Shown one piece after another: positions 35,801-44,669 of a stretch of 64,000 nucleotides of DNA. The position numbers and the translations under genes are program-made. Every line of letters begins with the position of its first letter. Within the stretch, counting starts at the first letter, position 1. The stretch lies in contig NZ_VYQF01000001.1 of assembly GCF_008710285.1 (NCBI RefSeq), positions 372,001 to 436,000 on the forward strand, read 5' to 3'. The notes below the pieces were generated by a model that saw nothing but the letters and a program-made list of their open reading frames with translations, was not told the DNA's origin and did not search any database. The stretch is from Ginsengibacter hankyongi (lineage in GTDB: Bacteria > Bacteroidota > Bacteroidia > Chitinophagales > Chitinophagaceae).

Positions 35801-38800
35801 GCCACTCGTTGGCCGGCAGCATTTTGCGGACGGGTAAGGCTTGCGAGGTTGCCGTACGGGTCGTAGGTCATGTCATACTTAGCCACATCGCCGGATGCAA
35901 GATACAGCCGTGTTTGTGTGATGTTGCCCGTATTGTTATCGATATCAGATGCACGCTGCCGGTAGGTCGTACCGCTACCTGATACGGTAACGGAGCTGGG
36001 TACATTCATAATATATTTGCCGGGAACCGAATGATAACTGATGATTGTTGACACGTCATCGTCAGTGCCGGGATCGCCAAAGTCGGTCGACCGGGACAGA
36101 TTTCCCAACGGGTCATATGAATACGTGGTGCTGTCTGTTTTACCTGCCGCAGCCTGTCCCTCATAAAATAGTTTATATGTTTTTACCAGTGCAGGGAAGG
36201 CGGCGCCATCATCCGTTTGAGCAAAAGCATCCGGAAGTGTGGCCCCGGAAGAAATGCTCTTCAGTTCAATAGTGTTCACAACTTCGGTAAACTTATTACC
36301 CTTAGCATCTTTTAATACAGTGGATTTCAAGAGACCTTTGTTATAGTAATTATCGGTAAAGTAGTCGTCTTCGGTAGTACGGTACAGGGCATCTCCATGG
36401 TCGGTATCGAGGTCTTTGGTAATCACTTTTCCAAACCCATAGAATTCCCTTTCATTCCGGTTATATTTTCCGGCTCCGTAGTCATAAACACTGCTCGTGT
36501 GCTCTGGTCCGTCACCGGCAAGGCCGTCATATAAATCCACCCGGGATAACGCCCATACGTTGTTAGGCAAATCATAGGTGTTGCCCACCCGCTTATAATC
36601 CATTACAAAACTTCCCCCCAGCGGACGGGTTACTTTTTTAAGCAGGTTGGTTCTTCGTATCGTCGATCGTGAAACGGTAAGCTTGCTGTCTTCATCAGAT
36701 TGGAGGTAGTCGGGAAAACCATCACCATCCATATCGTCAAACTGTACCTGGGTCCTGTCGGCACCCTGTGAAATAGTTATCTGGGGATTAATGCACAGCT
36801 TTACGATAGGAAGAATCGGTATAATGGAAATACCTACCGTAAAGGCAATGTTAAGAGATTCGCCGGTAGAAGCGCCATTGTTGACAAAGCTGGCACCGGT
36901 CCATGGGATCGCCGGGCCAAAGCCATTGCCCGTATTCAGTCGTACTATAAGAGGGTTGACTCCCTGGATATAATCCAGCAGCCCGTCACCATTTACATCA
37001 AGGAGCGTCTTATTGGTGACGTTGTCACTTCGGGTAAGAGAAATTCCCGCTGCGATGCTATAGTCTTCGATATTAATGCTGATACCGCCGCCATAATTGA
37101 GCGATGTTCCGTCGCTCAAACCGCTGTAGCCCCATTGTTCGGCGGGCAGGAATGAATATCCCACGTTGAGTTCCACCATGCCGTCGGAATGCACCCGGTC
37201 CGGGAGGCCGTCGCCGTTTACGTCCATAAAGGCAACAGTTTCATTATCGAAATTAGCGCCAAAACTGCCGGAAACGCCGGCCGAACCCCGTGACTTTGCC
37301 TCTGCAGCATCCGATTTGGCCCCTCCCGATGTTTTAGAAGCATTGGGAGAAGTGGAAAATGCCAATGAGCCCCCTGCAGTTCCCCCCACAGAGGTATGAT
37401 TGGAAAAAGTAACATCTCCAAAGCCCAAAGGCTTTGCAGTCGGTTCGAGGCTACCGTACGGGTTTGTATATTGAATCTTGCTATTGGAGAGGATATCCGG
37501 GTAGCCGTCACCGTTCATGTCTGTAAAATCATAAACGAATTTGGTCGTCCCCGTACTTACTCCTATTCCCAGCTCCCCACCGGGGGTGGCGACACCCACG
37601 CTGAAATCATCTGTTTGCGCGACCTTTTTAATACCTACGGCGCCGGAGGCAGAACCTGCAGTGGATACAACAACCGGGTTCACCGGGAGTATATCGTCCC
37701 TGCCCATGCGGGATGAACTGATTGTATCCTGCGTAACGAATGCTAAGTTGTCGTAACCAATCCATGCTTTTCGCTGATTATCCGGCGCCATGTAGATGAA
37801 TTTATCGTCCTTAGGCTGGTACCCGCCGTGGCCATCATAAGCCTGTTGCATTTGATTCGCCGAGGCGGTTGGGTTACTTGTATCCACCAAAGGGCTCAGG
37901 TCGATGCGTGTTCCTGCTGAGTCAAAAAACGCCTGATTCAAATGTAAATCACTTTCTATGATCGGTTGATTAGCGCGGTCCCTGTTGCCGTTGTAGGCGA
38001 ATTGACCCCAGTGGCGATACATGGGGCCGAAAATGAAAGAGTTGTCCAGGGCATGAAAACCGCCCTGTAAGGTATCTGCTTTGCTGTGCTTGGGGCGCAC
38101 GATCACGGTGTCAGCTTCGAGAGCATACGCCACCGTGGTGTCCGCCGTATGGTATTCAAAAAACACCTTGTCACCACTGTTAAGAATGGCCGTCAGGTCC
38201 GGGTGGGTGCCGACCTTACCATCCGATACTGGTATTGTTTCTTCTGCAATCAGCTCATTTTCTCTTTTTACGGAAAAAACAACCTGACCCGTCCCAGAAC
38301 TTAAGCTGAACGTCGGTTTAGCCACGATCGAAAAAGTATCCTTTGAAGGCGCTGTCCAGGGCAGGCTGGGAATAACTGTTTTTGTGAAGGCCTTGAAATC
38401 GACCGTGGGGGAGATTTTGACCAACGCGTTACCACTGTCATCAACCACCCGCGGTATCTTCGGATCGTCTGAGGCAATATAATACAGGTTGGGATCCCAA
38501 TGCAACGATGTCCAGTCAATATTCGACGGCGAAGTAACACGGAAATACAGGTTTTCACCTTTAAGCACTTTTTGCTCGATGGACACAGGAACGGTTGTTG
38601 CCTGGTCCCAGTTTACCTGTTTTTGCAGAAGTGTGGTGAAGACTTGGTTGTTCTCCTTCAATATTGTAAACACTACATTTTCGGAAGTAACTGGTTTGGT
38701 AAAATCGCCCTGGATGTGAATTGTGCCATCGATCGGCATACCCACTGAAAGAGGTGCAGACATCAGGAAGTCTTTGCCCGACTGAAATTGGTAAATCGGT

Positions 38801-41445
38801 TGGCCATTCGCATCATTTAAACCGTCAACATGGTTGCTGTAGGTTATTTGGGGTACCCAATGTACCTGGTCGTACGCACCATTAAATATAGATTGAACCC
38901 TGAAATAAATGCGATCACCTTTTTGAACCGGAACTGCATTTACCCCGGTAGGTGTTTTAGGGGTAAAGTCGTTGGCACTGATGGTTGAAGACCAAAGCTC
39001 CGTGCCCTTATGCTGTATGGCTACGCGTACCCCATCAGCTGCCGTGTACGACGTAGCGGTGGCGCTGGTGTCCTGGTCCAGGGTTACCGGCGCATTGATA
39101 TTTACCGTTCCATCGAAGGGAGCCACCCATACTTTCACTACATCGTGCAAAGGATTGTCGTCAATAGCTTTTTGCAACGCCGCGGGATCGTTTTCTACGA
39201 GGCTGTTGTCGATTCCGGAAGATGACTGGATAGGACTGGGAGTATCACCGCTTGAAGTCGTAAACGTCGGGTTTCCGTTTGCATCCAGGTGGTTAAAAAA
39301 CACAGTTCCGTTGTTGACGATATCTACCAATCCGTCGGCATTCACATCAGTGAGATACACATTGGCAATATCTTCGGAATGCACATAGCCCAAGCCTGCA
39401 TAAATGAAAAAATTAGATTCCAATCCTACGTTTACGCCCCAGTTGAGGCCCTGGTTGAAGTCGTTAACCCCGTTTATCGGCAAACGCGGGCCAAATGCTA
39501 TATTGCTGTCTACTGCAGATTGATTCGCACGATAATATAGTTTACCACCTTGCTTAAAGACTTTATCGACCAGGCCGTCTCCATTGATATCAACGAGGGC
39601 CAACATGCCTTCATTGGTGGAAATATTAAATCCAAAAGCAATACCTGCGGTATTGGATTTGGAAGCCAGGTCATCATCATCCGGGCCGATCGTAACGGCT
39701 AAACCGAAACCTCCGCCGATGGACTTATTTCCGCTCAGCGCAGATGCATGATCCTGGAACCCGGGAATAGGATTTAAAAAGGTTCCCTTTACATTGTCAG
39801 CCTGTGGATTCCATTCTTGTGGCCCTGTCAACGGCTGGTAGGCGCCATTTGTTTGAACATCATTGTAATAATCGAAGGTATGGGTAGTAAAAAGCTTACC
39901 GGTGGCATCAAATTGTTTAATGTTCTGCAGCAGTGTCTTATAAAAGGCACCCTCCGTATAATTCAGTTCATAAGACCGGACGGCCTGGCCATTGTATTGC
40001 ACCACAACTTTCCTGAGCAAGTCTGCCATAACCTGTTTGAAGCCGAGGCGTCCGCTGATGCTGATATCTTTCCTTTTCGGCTCACCAAGATCACGATCGC
40101 GGGTAAAAGCCACGTTATACTTGCCCTCGGTGTTTCCATGGCCGGTGTAGCTGACGGAGGCGAGGTACAGGTTCTTGCCCATATATGTGGCTCCGGGGGT
40201 TCCGGCGTCCCAAACCCTGGTGTAGCGATACCTGACGAAATTGTCATTAAGATCCCTGGCTTCCGTTAGAGCCCAGTAAGCTATATTGCCAGTGGTATCC
40301 TTCAGAACTGCGGTAGGATCCACTCCATTATTGGGATCGCCACCGAAAAACCGGCGCGTACCGTTTTTCTTTGTTACTTCCCACCAATAATTGGAAGGGT
40401 TGCTGCCATGCCTGACAGTCTTCTGAAAGTCATTTTCCACCCTCGGGTAAAACTGTTTCTCACTGGTACGGGCGACTGCCGCAGCCCGGTGGGCTATCGG
40501 GCTCAGTTGTGCGCCGTCAAGGGTGTAGGTTTCTGTTTCCAGGTTCGCATCATACCTCGGTACTCCCCAGCGCGTCTCAATAGAAACTGCCGGCGTGCTT
40601 AGGTCCCAGCCAAGGCCCAGCCAGCCATCAGAACCACCGCTGTTATATTGTACGCTCAGATCAGGCTGCATGCCCCTCCTGCCGGCTGGCAGCGTAATCG
40701 GGTAGTCCAAAGTAGCACTTCCGGATGAGTTGGCAACCGGTGGCGCTATGATCACAATTTGAGAAGTGGCATCAGGATACTGGATACCAGACATGGAGTT
40801 TGGAGTATTGGCCACCGTCGCGGGTGATTCGGGAACTTCAATTATCGCGTCAATCATATCCGTAAAATGCGTGGAGATAGAAATGATCTTTTTATTGATT
40901 TCGTCTACAGACGCTCTGGGCAGTTGGATCCAGTGCTTATCTTTTTCGTCAAAGAAGAAAGTAGCCACATCCCTGGCAGTATAACCCCGGGGTATCTTCG
41001 CTTTGTCGTATTCAAGGCTAATCGTAACAGGCTTTTTAAAATGACTTCCATGAGGCAAGAAGCGGTAGCCGGAATATTGGCCCGTTACGTTAATTAGTCC
41101 AGCGTCGAGGACGGGAATATCAGCTTCCTGCAACGCGGTAACCGATAACATGGCGGGAGTTAACATTGCATCGGCCGGAACATGAAGTGCAGCACCGGTA
41201 AGGCTAATATCCGTAGCCCGGCTGCCAGCCCATTTTCTTACGGTCATGGAGCCCAATTCAGAACCGGGCGTTTCTGCCTTTGGTTTCCGGGTGTTAGACC
41301 GACTGTTCAACGCCATCCGGTGACCCTTATATTCTATGTGTTTCCAGGTATTGAAAAAGGGGTGCGGAGCTGGCGCATCGGCTAAACCAGACGAACACAC
41401 GCAAACGATAATAATTGAGAGCAGCCGTATTGGAAAAAGTTTCAT
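32860..41445 (-). CDS. SpvB/TcdB-like RHS-repeat protein, 2861 residues
   Basis: Very large exported polymorphic-toxin-like protein. Order: signal peptide (1-23); a beta-rich domain (~65-205); SpvB domain from about 240, with DYPITLPAGRRGMQPDLSV and GGSDGWLGLGWDLSTPAV; FG-GAP/VCBS-type Asp-rich loops (DVNADGLVDIV, DMNGDGYPDIL, DMDGDGFPDYL); YD/RHS repeats (about 1900-2600, e.g. YDPYGNLASLTRP); and the RHS core ending near residue 2716 (GLYYYGGRYYDPVTSTWENV, NNPITYIDPDG). RHS barrels encapsulate the C-terminal tip. The 145-residue tip is unrecognised, helical and basic at its end. No immunity gene follows before the terminator. A T9SS-sorted protein is encoded 43 bp upstream. Confidence 0.92.
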   Translation of the reverse strand: MKLFPIRLLSIIIVCVCSSGLADAPAPHPFFNTWKHIEYKGHRMALNSRSNTRKPKAETPGSELGSMTVRKWAGSRATDISLTGAALHVPADAMLTPAMLSVTALQEADIPVLDAGLINVTGQYSGYRFLPHGSHFKKPVTISLEYDKAKIPRGYTARDVATFFFDEKDKHWIQLPRASVDEINKKIISISTHFTDMIDAIIEVPESPATVANTPNSMSGIQYPDATSQIVIIAPPVANSSGSATLDYPITLPAGRRGMQPDLSVQYNSGGSDGWLGLGWDLSTPAVSIETRWGVPRYDANLETETYTLDGAQLSPIAHRAAAVARTSEKQFYPRVENDFQKTVRHGSNPSNYWWEVTKKNGTRRFFGGDPNNGVDPTAVLKDTTGNIAYWALTEARDLNDNFVRYRYTRVWDAGTPGATYMGKNLYLASVSYTGHGNTEGKYNVAFTRDRDLGEPKRKDISISGRLGFKQVMADLLRKVVVQYNGQAVRSYELNYTEGAFYKTLLQNIKQFDATGKLFTTHTFDYYNDVQTNGAYQPLTGPQEWNPQADNVKGTFLNPIPGFQDHASALSGNKSIGGGFGLAVTIGPDDDDLASKSNTAGIAFGFNISTNEGMLALVDINGDGLVDKVFKQGGKLYYRANQSAVDSNIAFGPRLPINGVNDFNQGLNWGVNVGLESNFFIYAGLGYVHSEDIANVYLTDVNADGLVDIVNNGTVFFNHLDANGNPTFTTSSGDTPSPIQSSSGIDNSLVENDPAALQKAIDDNPLHDVVKVWVAPFDGTVNINAPVTLDQDTSATATSYTAADGVRVAIQHKGTELWSSTISANDFTPKTPTGVNAVPVQKGDRIYFRVQSIFNGAYDQVHWVPQITYSNHVDGLNDANGQPIYQFQSGKDFLMSAPLSVGMPIDGTIHIQGDFTKPVTSENVVFTILKENNQVFTTLLQKQVNWDQATTVPVSIEQKVLKGENLYFRVTSPSNIDWTSLHWDPNLYYIASDDPKIPRVVDDSGNALVKISPTVDFKAFTKTVIPSLPWTAPSKDTFSIVAKPTFSLSSGTGQVVFSVKRENELIAEETIPVSDGKVGTHPDLTAILNSGDKVFFEYHTADTTVAYALEADTVIVRPKHSKADTLQGGFHALDNSFIFGPMYRHWGQFAYNGNRDRANQPIIESDLHLNQAFFDSAGTRIDLSPLVDTSNPTASANQMQQAYDGHGGYQPKDDKFIYMAPDNQRKAWIGYDNLAFVTQDTISSSRMGRDDILPVNPVVVSTAGSASGAVGIKKVAQTDDFSVGVATPGGELGIGVSTGTTKFVYDFTDMNGDGYPDILSNSKIQYTNPYGSLEPTAKPLGFGDVTFSNHTSVGGTAGGSLAFSTSPNASKTSGGAKSDAAEAKSRGSAGVSGSFGANFDNETVAFMDVNGDGLPDRVHSDGMVELNVGYSFLPAEQWGYSGLSDGTSLNYGGGISINIEDYSIAAGISLTRSDNVTNKTLLDVNGDGLLDYIQGVNPLIVRLNTGNGFGPAIPWTGASFVNNGASTGESLNIAFTVGISIIPILPIVKLCINPQITISQGADRTQVQFDDMDGDGFPDYLQSDEDSKLTVSRSTIRRTNLLKKVTRPLGGSFVMDYKRVGNTYDLPNNVWALSRVDLYDGLAGDGPEHTSSVYDYGAGKYNRNEREFYGFGKVITKDLDTDHGDALYRTTEDDYFTDNYYNKGLLKSTVLKDAKGNKFTEVVNTIELKSISSGATLPDAFAQTDDGAAFPALVKTYKLFYEGQAAAGKTDSTTYSYDPLGNLSRSTDFGDPGTDDDVSTIISYHSVPGKYIMNVPSSVTVSGSGTTYRQRASDIDNNTGNITQTRLYLASGDVAKYDMTYDPYGNLASLTRPQNAAGQRVAYTYEYDGDVQTYITKTSDSYGYSSNATYDVRFGQQLTSTDLNGQQTQYTLDDAGRLLTIRRPLEIASGQPFTIAFEYHPDDPVAWALAKHYDPAHPGNYLETASFRDGIGREVQTKKDIALFSGAKAADQEVMVVSGSTVFDAFFRPIKQWYPLTEPKGSTLGIYNTGADTVAPYLMTYDVMDRMLTDTLPDRVMRKWTYGFGNDRNGVVQFKTTSTDANGISTESFLNVRELLKATKQQYSQGSDVWTSYDYNPVNELVKVTDDQNKVITMAYDQFGTKTSDVHPDAGTTNYKYDLAGNLVEKTTANLQSGGVGIRYTYDRERLVKITYPINPQNNVTLTYGAPGETFFRAGRISKQQDASGTQEFFYNPLGAVVKNIRVINVPDTLPLTYTTQWTYDTWNRLTAMVYPDGENLTYNYNVGGSLLNMTGVYNGMTYNYLTQMGYDKFETRVFMQYGNGTEMTNTFGAQRRELAKMTAKTRAGRFMMDNTLTWDNENEILNISNAAPVPPSNMMGGSSSYQFNYDDLYRVTNSSGLFSTSTHQDRFTQAMTYNTVSSLLSKIQLHERRGNVDTTWTRQIQTSYNYAYNYSTAGTQPHAPIHIGTDAYSYDANGNQAGWQDDVSAQNREITWDEENRIQALSDNGQQFNYTYDAAGERVLKNTGNGQTVSINGKKAAQTSGTGNYVIYVNPYEVVRSGDYTKHYYIDGQRIASSLNVSGNGNKISTFQFYYHVDHLGSSAFITDASGEVYQHLEYFPFGETFIDEHSNQQRTPYLYNGKELDDETGLYYYGGRYYDPVTSTWENVDPSWDLPTEISTSPYAYVQNNPITYIDPDGRHKWFSELTGEQQKDLIRTLVENKKNEMAQRAASKEKVLTAIETQKLIQTLTEIENQEDGSSVNSPNAGANVQNGKSAGKQYHVTLSLLGVNVFTTDPHKKTWLESQKEKQENIRKNWENAKKKSISTFAKMLRTRQMWQKRGLR

Positions 41446-41488
41446 ATATATAATTGATGGCCAGCAAACAGGCCGTTCTTAAAATGAA

Positions 41489-42958
41489 TTATGGTTTGAT
41501 AACAAGTTGGGAAAATTCCTTGTCATTCGTGAAGAGTTTGACGAGGTATGTACCCGCCGCCCCATGAATCGTTCCCGGTACCAGGTAGTTAGCCTGTCCG
41601 AATGCTTTTTTGGATTCTATAAGGTGAAGATGGATATCATATATCCTGACCGTGATATCGGCAGTTTTGTCCAGCGATACGGCTACATTATAATGACTAT
41701 CTGTTAGTGGATTCGGGTATACCTGGAAAGTGACCGGCCGGTCCGCGTCTGGAGACAACCGGGTCTTCAGTCCAAAACTAAACGCATCTTTTCCTGAACC
41801 GTCCGTATCCCAATGTATTCCGCTGAAACTGGCAATTCCGTCAGCAGACATATTGTCCGGCGTAATGTAAGTGCAATTTTTGGGGATAAAGTCACCCGAG
41901 CCGGAGCGGTCAATAGCCAAACAAAAGTATTCTTTAGGAAAATCAGCAGGAAGGAATGTTTTTGAATCGATTTTCAATTCAGTTGAAATGGTGCTGGCTG
42001 TTTTTCCCGAAAGCTTCATCAACCATTTTTTTTCAGAAAGCAGGATGTCACTTTGCGGCTGCCCCGAATTCTGGTTAAGCGTAAAATCCCTTGCATTATC
42101 ACCCCAGACCAGGTAATCCTTGTCATTTATCTGGCCGGTGTTTATACTATTTAAGGGTGCAATTTTATTAATGCCAATTACCAGTTGATCCGGCGAACTG
42201 CTGCTCGTGCCCTGTTTTTGATAAAGTGTGGATTGATCATCTCTTCCTATACCAGCAATATTATTAGAATAAACTTCTTCATTTTTTCTGCTCCATATCG
42301 TTTCACCGCGGCTATTTACATAGTTCTTTTGCAGGGTGATTCCATATTTTATTGCCAAATAGCTTTCTATCCTGGCGATCTGCTTTTCTTTCAAAATCGT
42401 TTCATACACGATAAACTCGCCAACCAATCCGGCGGACTGACCGGCTTGAGGTGAGACTGCCGGGCTACCAAATTGAATGGCAATATCTTTATTCGTTGCG
42501 TCCTCAACGGGCGGGAAGCTTTGCTGCCCCAGGTAGGTAGAAATGATGGCCCCGGATTTTTTGCGCTCTGTAGTAGTTTCTCCGGGTTTTTCGAAGACCA
42601 TACTCATTTTCCCGCTTTTACTGGCTACCTGCCGGGTAGAAAGCGAAAGATCACCAAAGCCACCATTTATTTGCCACACCGGTCTATCCTGGTCCGGGCC
42701 CGGATTGCGGTAAACCGTAAAGATAGTTACCCGTCTCATGCCTTCGATGGTGCCGGGCATTTTGATCTGTTTGCTGATCCCATTCATATCCGTCGCAGGA
42801 TTAAAATTCAGGGTCGCTGTCTTAACCGAATCGGAAGAAAAGTTTCCTTTTAGCCAAAGTGACTGACGCCCTATTCCCCCTGGCGATTGGGCATTAAGGC
42901 TACAGGATAATAAGATAAGGCCACATAATACTGCGTGCCTGGTGAGTTTCCTGTACAT
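41489..42958 (-). CDS. T9SS-sorted secreted protein with LamG-like N-terminal domain
   Basis: A 489-residue surface or secreted protein. Signal peptide (to LNAQS), then a segment beginning GIGRQSLWLKGNF that resembles concanavalin-type folds of Bacteroidota adhesins, including EFIVYETILKEKQIARIESYLA and KNYVNSRGETIW. The last ~80 residues, from FQVYPNPLTDSHYNV to FSQLVIKP, are a type A sorting domain of the type IX secretion system, implying export across the outer membrane and anchoring. It is the first gene of a two-gene unit with the RHS protein. Confidence 0.85.
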   Translation of the reverse strand: MYRKLTRHAVLCGLILLSCSLNAQSPGGIGRQSLWLKGNFSSDSVKTATLNFNPATDMNGISKQIKMPGTIEGMRRVTIFTVYRNPGPDQDRPVWQINGGFGDLSLSTRQVASKSGKMSMVFEKPGETTTERKKSGAIISTYLGQQSFPPVEDATNKDIAIQFGSPAVSPQAGQSAGLVGEFIVYETILKEKQIARIESYLAIKYGITLQKNYVNSRGETIWSRKNEEVYSNNIAGIGRDDQSTLYQKQGTSSSSPDQLVIGINKIAPLNSINTGQINDKDYLVWGDNARDFTLNQNSGQPQSDILLSEKKWLMKLSGKTASTISTELKIDSKTFLPADFPKEYFCLAIDRSGSGDFIPKNCTYITPDNMSADGIASFSGIHWDTDGSGKDAFSFGLKTRLSPDADRPVTFQVYPNPLTDSHYNVAVSLDKTADITVRIYDIHLHLIESKKAFGQANYLVPGTIHGAAGTYLVKLFTNDKEFSQLVIKP

Positions 42959-43189
42959 GCATGTCTCTTTTAAAAGATGATAATTATTGTGCAGCGATCA
43001 AGAGGTAGGAGATGCTTTAGGTAGGCCTCAAAAAGATAGTACCCTAAATATATAAGTCTTTTTCTTAATTTACTATTTTTTTTGTCCTTTTATTTTTAGA
43101 TAAGGCTTATAAGGTGACCCCTGGCCATTCACAAATTTTTAGCCTTGAAGCGAAAGAGCAATTCTTGAATTGATATTATATCAGATAAA

Positions 43190-43415
43190 TTTCCAGGTCT
43201 TCCGGCAATGCATTTATTGGCAGATTACACGAGAAACATTGGAAAAGCGCACCAGGATAGAATTTGTAAGGACCCAATTCAAAATTGTTCCGGAAACATT
43301 TTAAACGGGTAAGAAGAATGGATAACAGGCAGAGTAGAATTATACAAAAACAAGCCACAGATTGTGATCCATAATGCCAACCAGGTTTATGATGTTGCAG
43401 CGCTCCTATTGTGAA
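43190..43415 (+). pseudogene. Possible remnant of an OB-fold protein gene
   Basis: Plus-strand translation gives EWITGRVELYKNKPQIVIHN followed by ANQVYDVAAL, which strongly resembles the C-terminal strands of small exported OB-fold proteins (pattern vtGkvElYkGkPqIvi). Upstream coding-like pieces (RNIGKAHQD, FVRTQFKIVPETF, KHFKRVRR) lie in different frames and are broken by stops. No start codon can be assigned. Read as a pseudogene from resemblance alone. Confidence 0.4.
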
Positions 43416-43574
43416 AAAATAATCTCTAAGATTCAAGCAGGGGATTTCCTTCCCTTGGCAAACTCAGGACAAGCTTGCAATAAGCTTTGTTCGTCCCTTC
43501 AACATCCGTCATGCGCCTCGCAATGACGTAAAAACCAGCACTATGCCCAGGTTCGCACACGAAACTTAAGCTCC

Positions 43575-43635
43575 AATTATTCAAACGCTATACGGGATGG
43601 CTGGATAGGATTATTTTCTTATCTAAACATTCTCC
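43575..43635. repeat. Dispersed repeat family B (copy 2)
   Basis: AATTATTCAAACGCTATACGG and TTATTTTCTTATCTAAACATTCTC match the blocks of the copy at 26021. Confidence 0.68.
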
Positions 43636-43736
43636 GGACAGCCGGGCACAGGCCGCCTGGCACTTCCCTGAAGAGGATTAGTGAGGATGTCTCCAACAGC
43701 CCACCTTTGGTTCTTTATCTTTCTTATCTTCATACT

Positions 43737-44426
43737 ATGAAAACAATTGGCATTGTAGGCGGCTTTACCTGGCTTTCGACGGTTGATTATTACAGGCTTC
43801 TTAACCAGGCGGTAAATAAAAAATATGGCGGAGTAACATCAGCAAAAATAATATTGAATTCAGTCAACTTTGAAGAGATAAAAACGCTCGTGGAGCGATA
43901 TGATTGGGAAGGCCTTGCTGATATTGTAGTTGACGCCGCAGTAAGCATTGAGCGGGCTGGTGCAGACTGCGTGGTACTGGCAGCAAACACTCCGCATAAA
44001 ATAGCCGACCAGGTAACAGGTGCTATCAAGGTTCCGCTGATACATATCGGTGAAGCAACAGCGAATGCAGTAAAAGCACGCGGTCTTACAACAGTAGCGC
44101 TGCTTGGCACAAAATATACGATGCAACTTGATTTTTATAAGAACAAGCTGGCAGAAAAAAATATAACAGCTCTTATACCCGATAGCGACGATATAGAGTA
44201 CATTAACAATTCTATTTTTAAGGAGATGGGCAAAGGCATTTTTTTGCCATCAACAAAAGAAGCATATCTTGAAATTATAGATAAGCTGATTCAAAGCGGC
44301 GCCCAGGGCATAATATTAGGCTGCACAGAAATTCCTATCTTAATAAAGCAGGAAGATTGCGCCGTGCCTGTGTTTGACACCACAGCTATACACGTTGATG
44401 CTATTATGGATTTTGTGGCGGATTAG
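43737..44426 (+). CDS. Aspartate/glutamate racemase family protein lacking the first Cys
   Basis: Cofactor-independent racemase family, 229 residues from the ATG at 43737 (MKTIGIVGGFTWLSTVDYY). The second catalytic cysteine is present in GIILGCTEIPIL. The first, normally in a CNT/CANT block, is replaced: the sequence is VVLAANTPHKIAD. A related E. coli enzyme uses Thr/Cys, so activity is not excluded, but Ala cannot act as an acid-base residue. The protein may be a one-sided isomerase, a hydrolase-like relative or inactive. The 3-prime flank is packed with repeats. Confidence 0.82.
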   Translation: MKTIGIVGGFTWLSTVDYYRLLNQAVNKKYGGVTSAKIILNSVNFEEIKTLVERYDWEGLADIVVDAAVSIERAGADCVVLAANTPHKIADQVTGAIKVPLIHIGEATANAVKARGLTTVALLGTKYTMQLDFYKNKLAEKNITALIPDSDDIEYINNSIFKEMGKGIFLPSTKEAYLEIIDKLIQSGAQGIILGCTEIPILIKQEDCAVPVFDTTAIHVDAIMDFVAD

Positions 44427-44444
44427 TAAAATTTCCCTTTGCTA

Positions 44445-44475
44445 CTCTTAGTGTGCTCATAACCGTTAGTTGCCA
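44445..44475. repeat. Dispersed repeat family A (partial copy 2)
   Basis: CTCTTAGTGTGCTCATAACC and GTTAGTTGC match the first 30 bp of family A; the rest is missing and a family D element follows after about 15 bp. Confidence 0.7.
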
Positions 44476-44489
44476 TAGATTAGTGGAAG

Positions 44490-44640
44490 AGTCCCCGCTT
44501 GTGACATATAATAAACTTTAACCTGTTTAAGCCAATCCTTGTCCCGCAGAAAAGAAATCGCATAACCGGTAAGGCCTATATTCCTTTACGCTTGCCTTTC
44601 TTTAATTCGGGCGAACGCTTGCGTTAACATTATGCCTGCG
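44490..44640. repeat. Degenerate MITE-like element, family D (copy 2)
   Basis: Aligns along its length with 58833-58998 (shared ATAATAAACTTTAACCTG, AATCCTTG, AAAGAAAT, GCATAAC, TTCGGGC). Its terminal repeats have diverged and no longer pair perfectly. Confidence 0.65.
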
Positions 44641-44669
44641 CCAACGGGGAAGGTTACAACACGGGCCAA

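Larger units (their letters stand above)
42959..43736. other. Intergenic stretch with a gene remnant and palindromes
   Basis: No intact gene. It holds a decayed OB-fold-like coding remnant (43190-43420), a palindromic stretch GTCATGCGCCTCGCAATGACG (43508-43528) of the CGTCATTGCGAGG type common between genes, and a family B repeat (43575-43635). Confidence 0.5.

Noticed and set aside
43176..43436. 86-codon frame on the minus strand with a hydrophobic run
   Set aside because: The opposite strand carries recognisable coding remnants, which explains the open frame.
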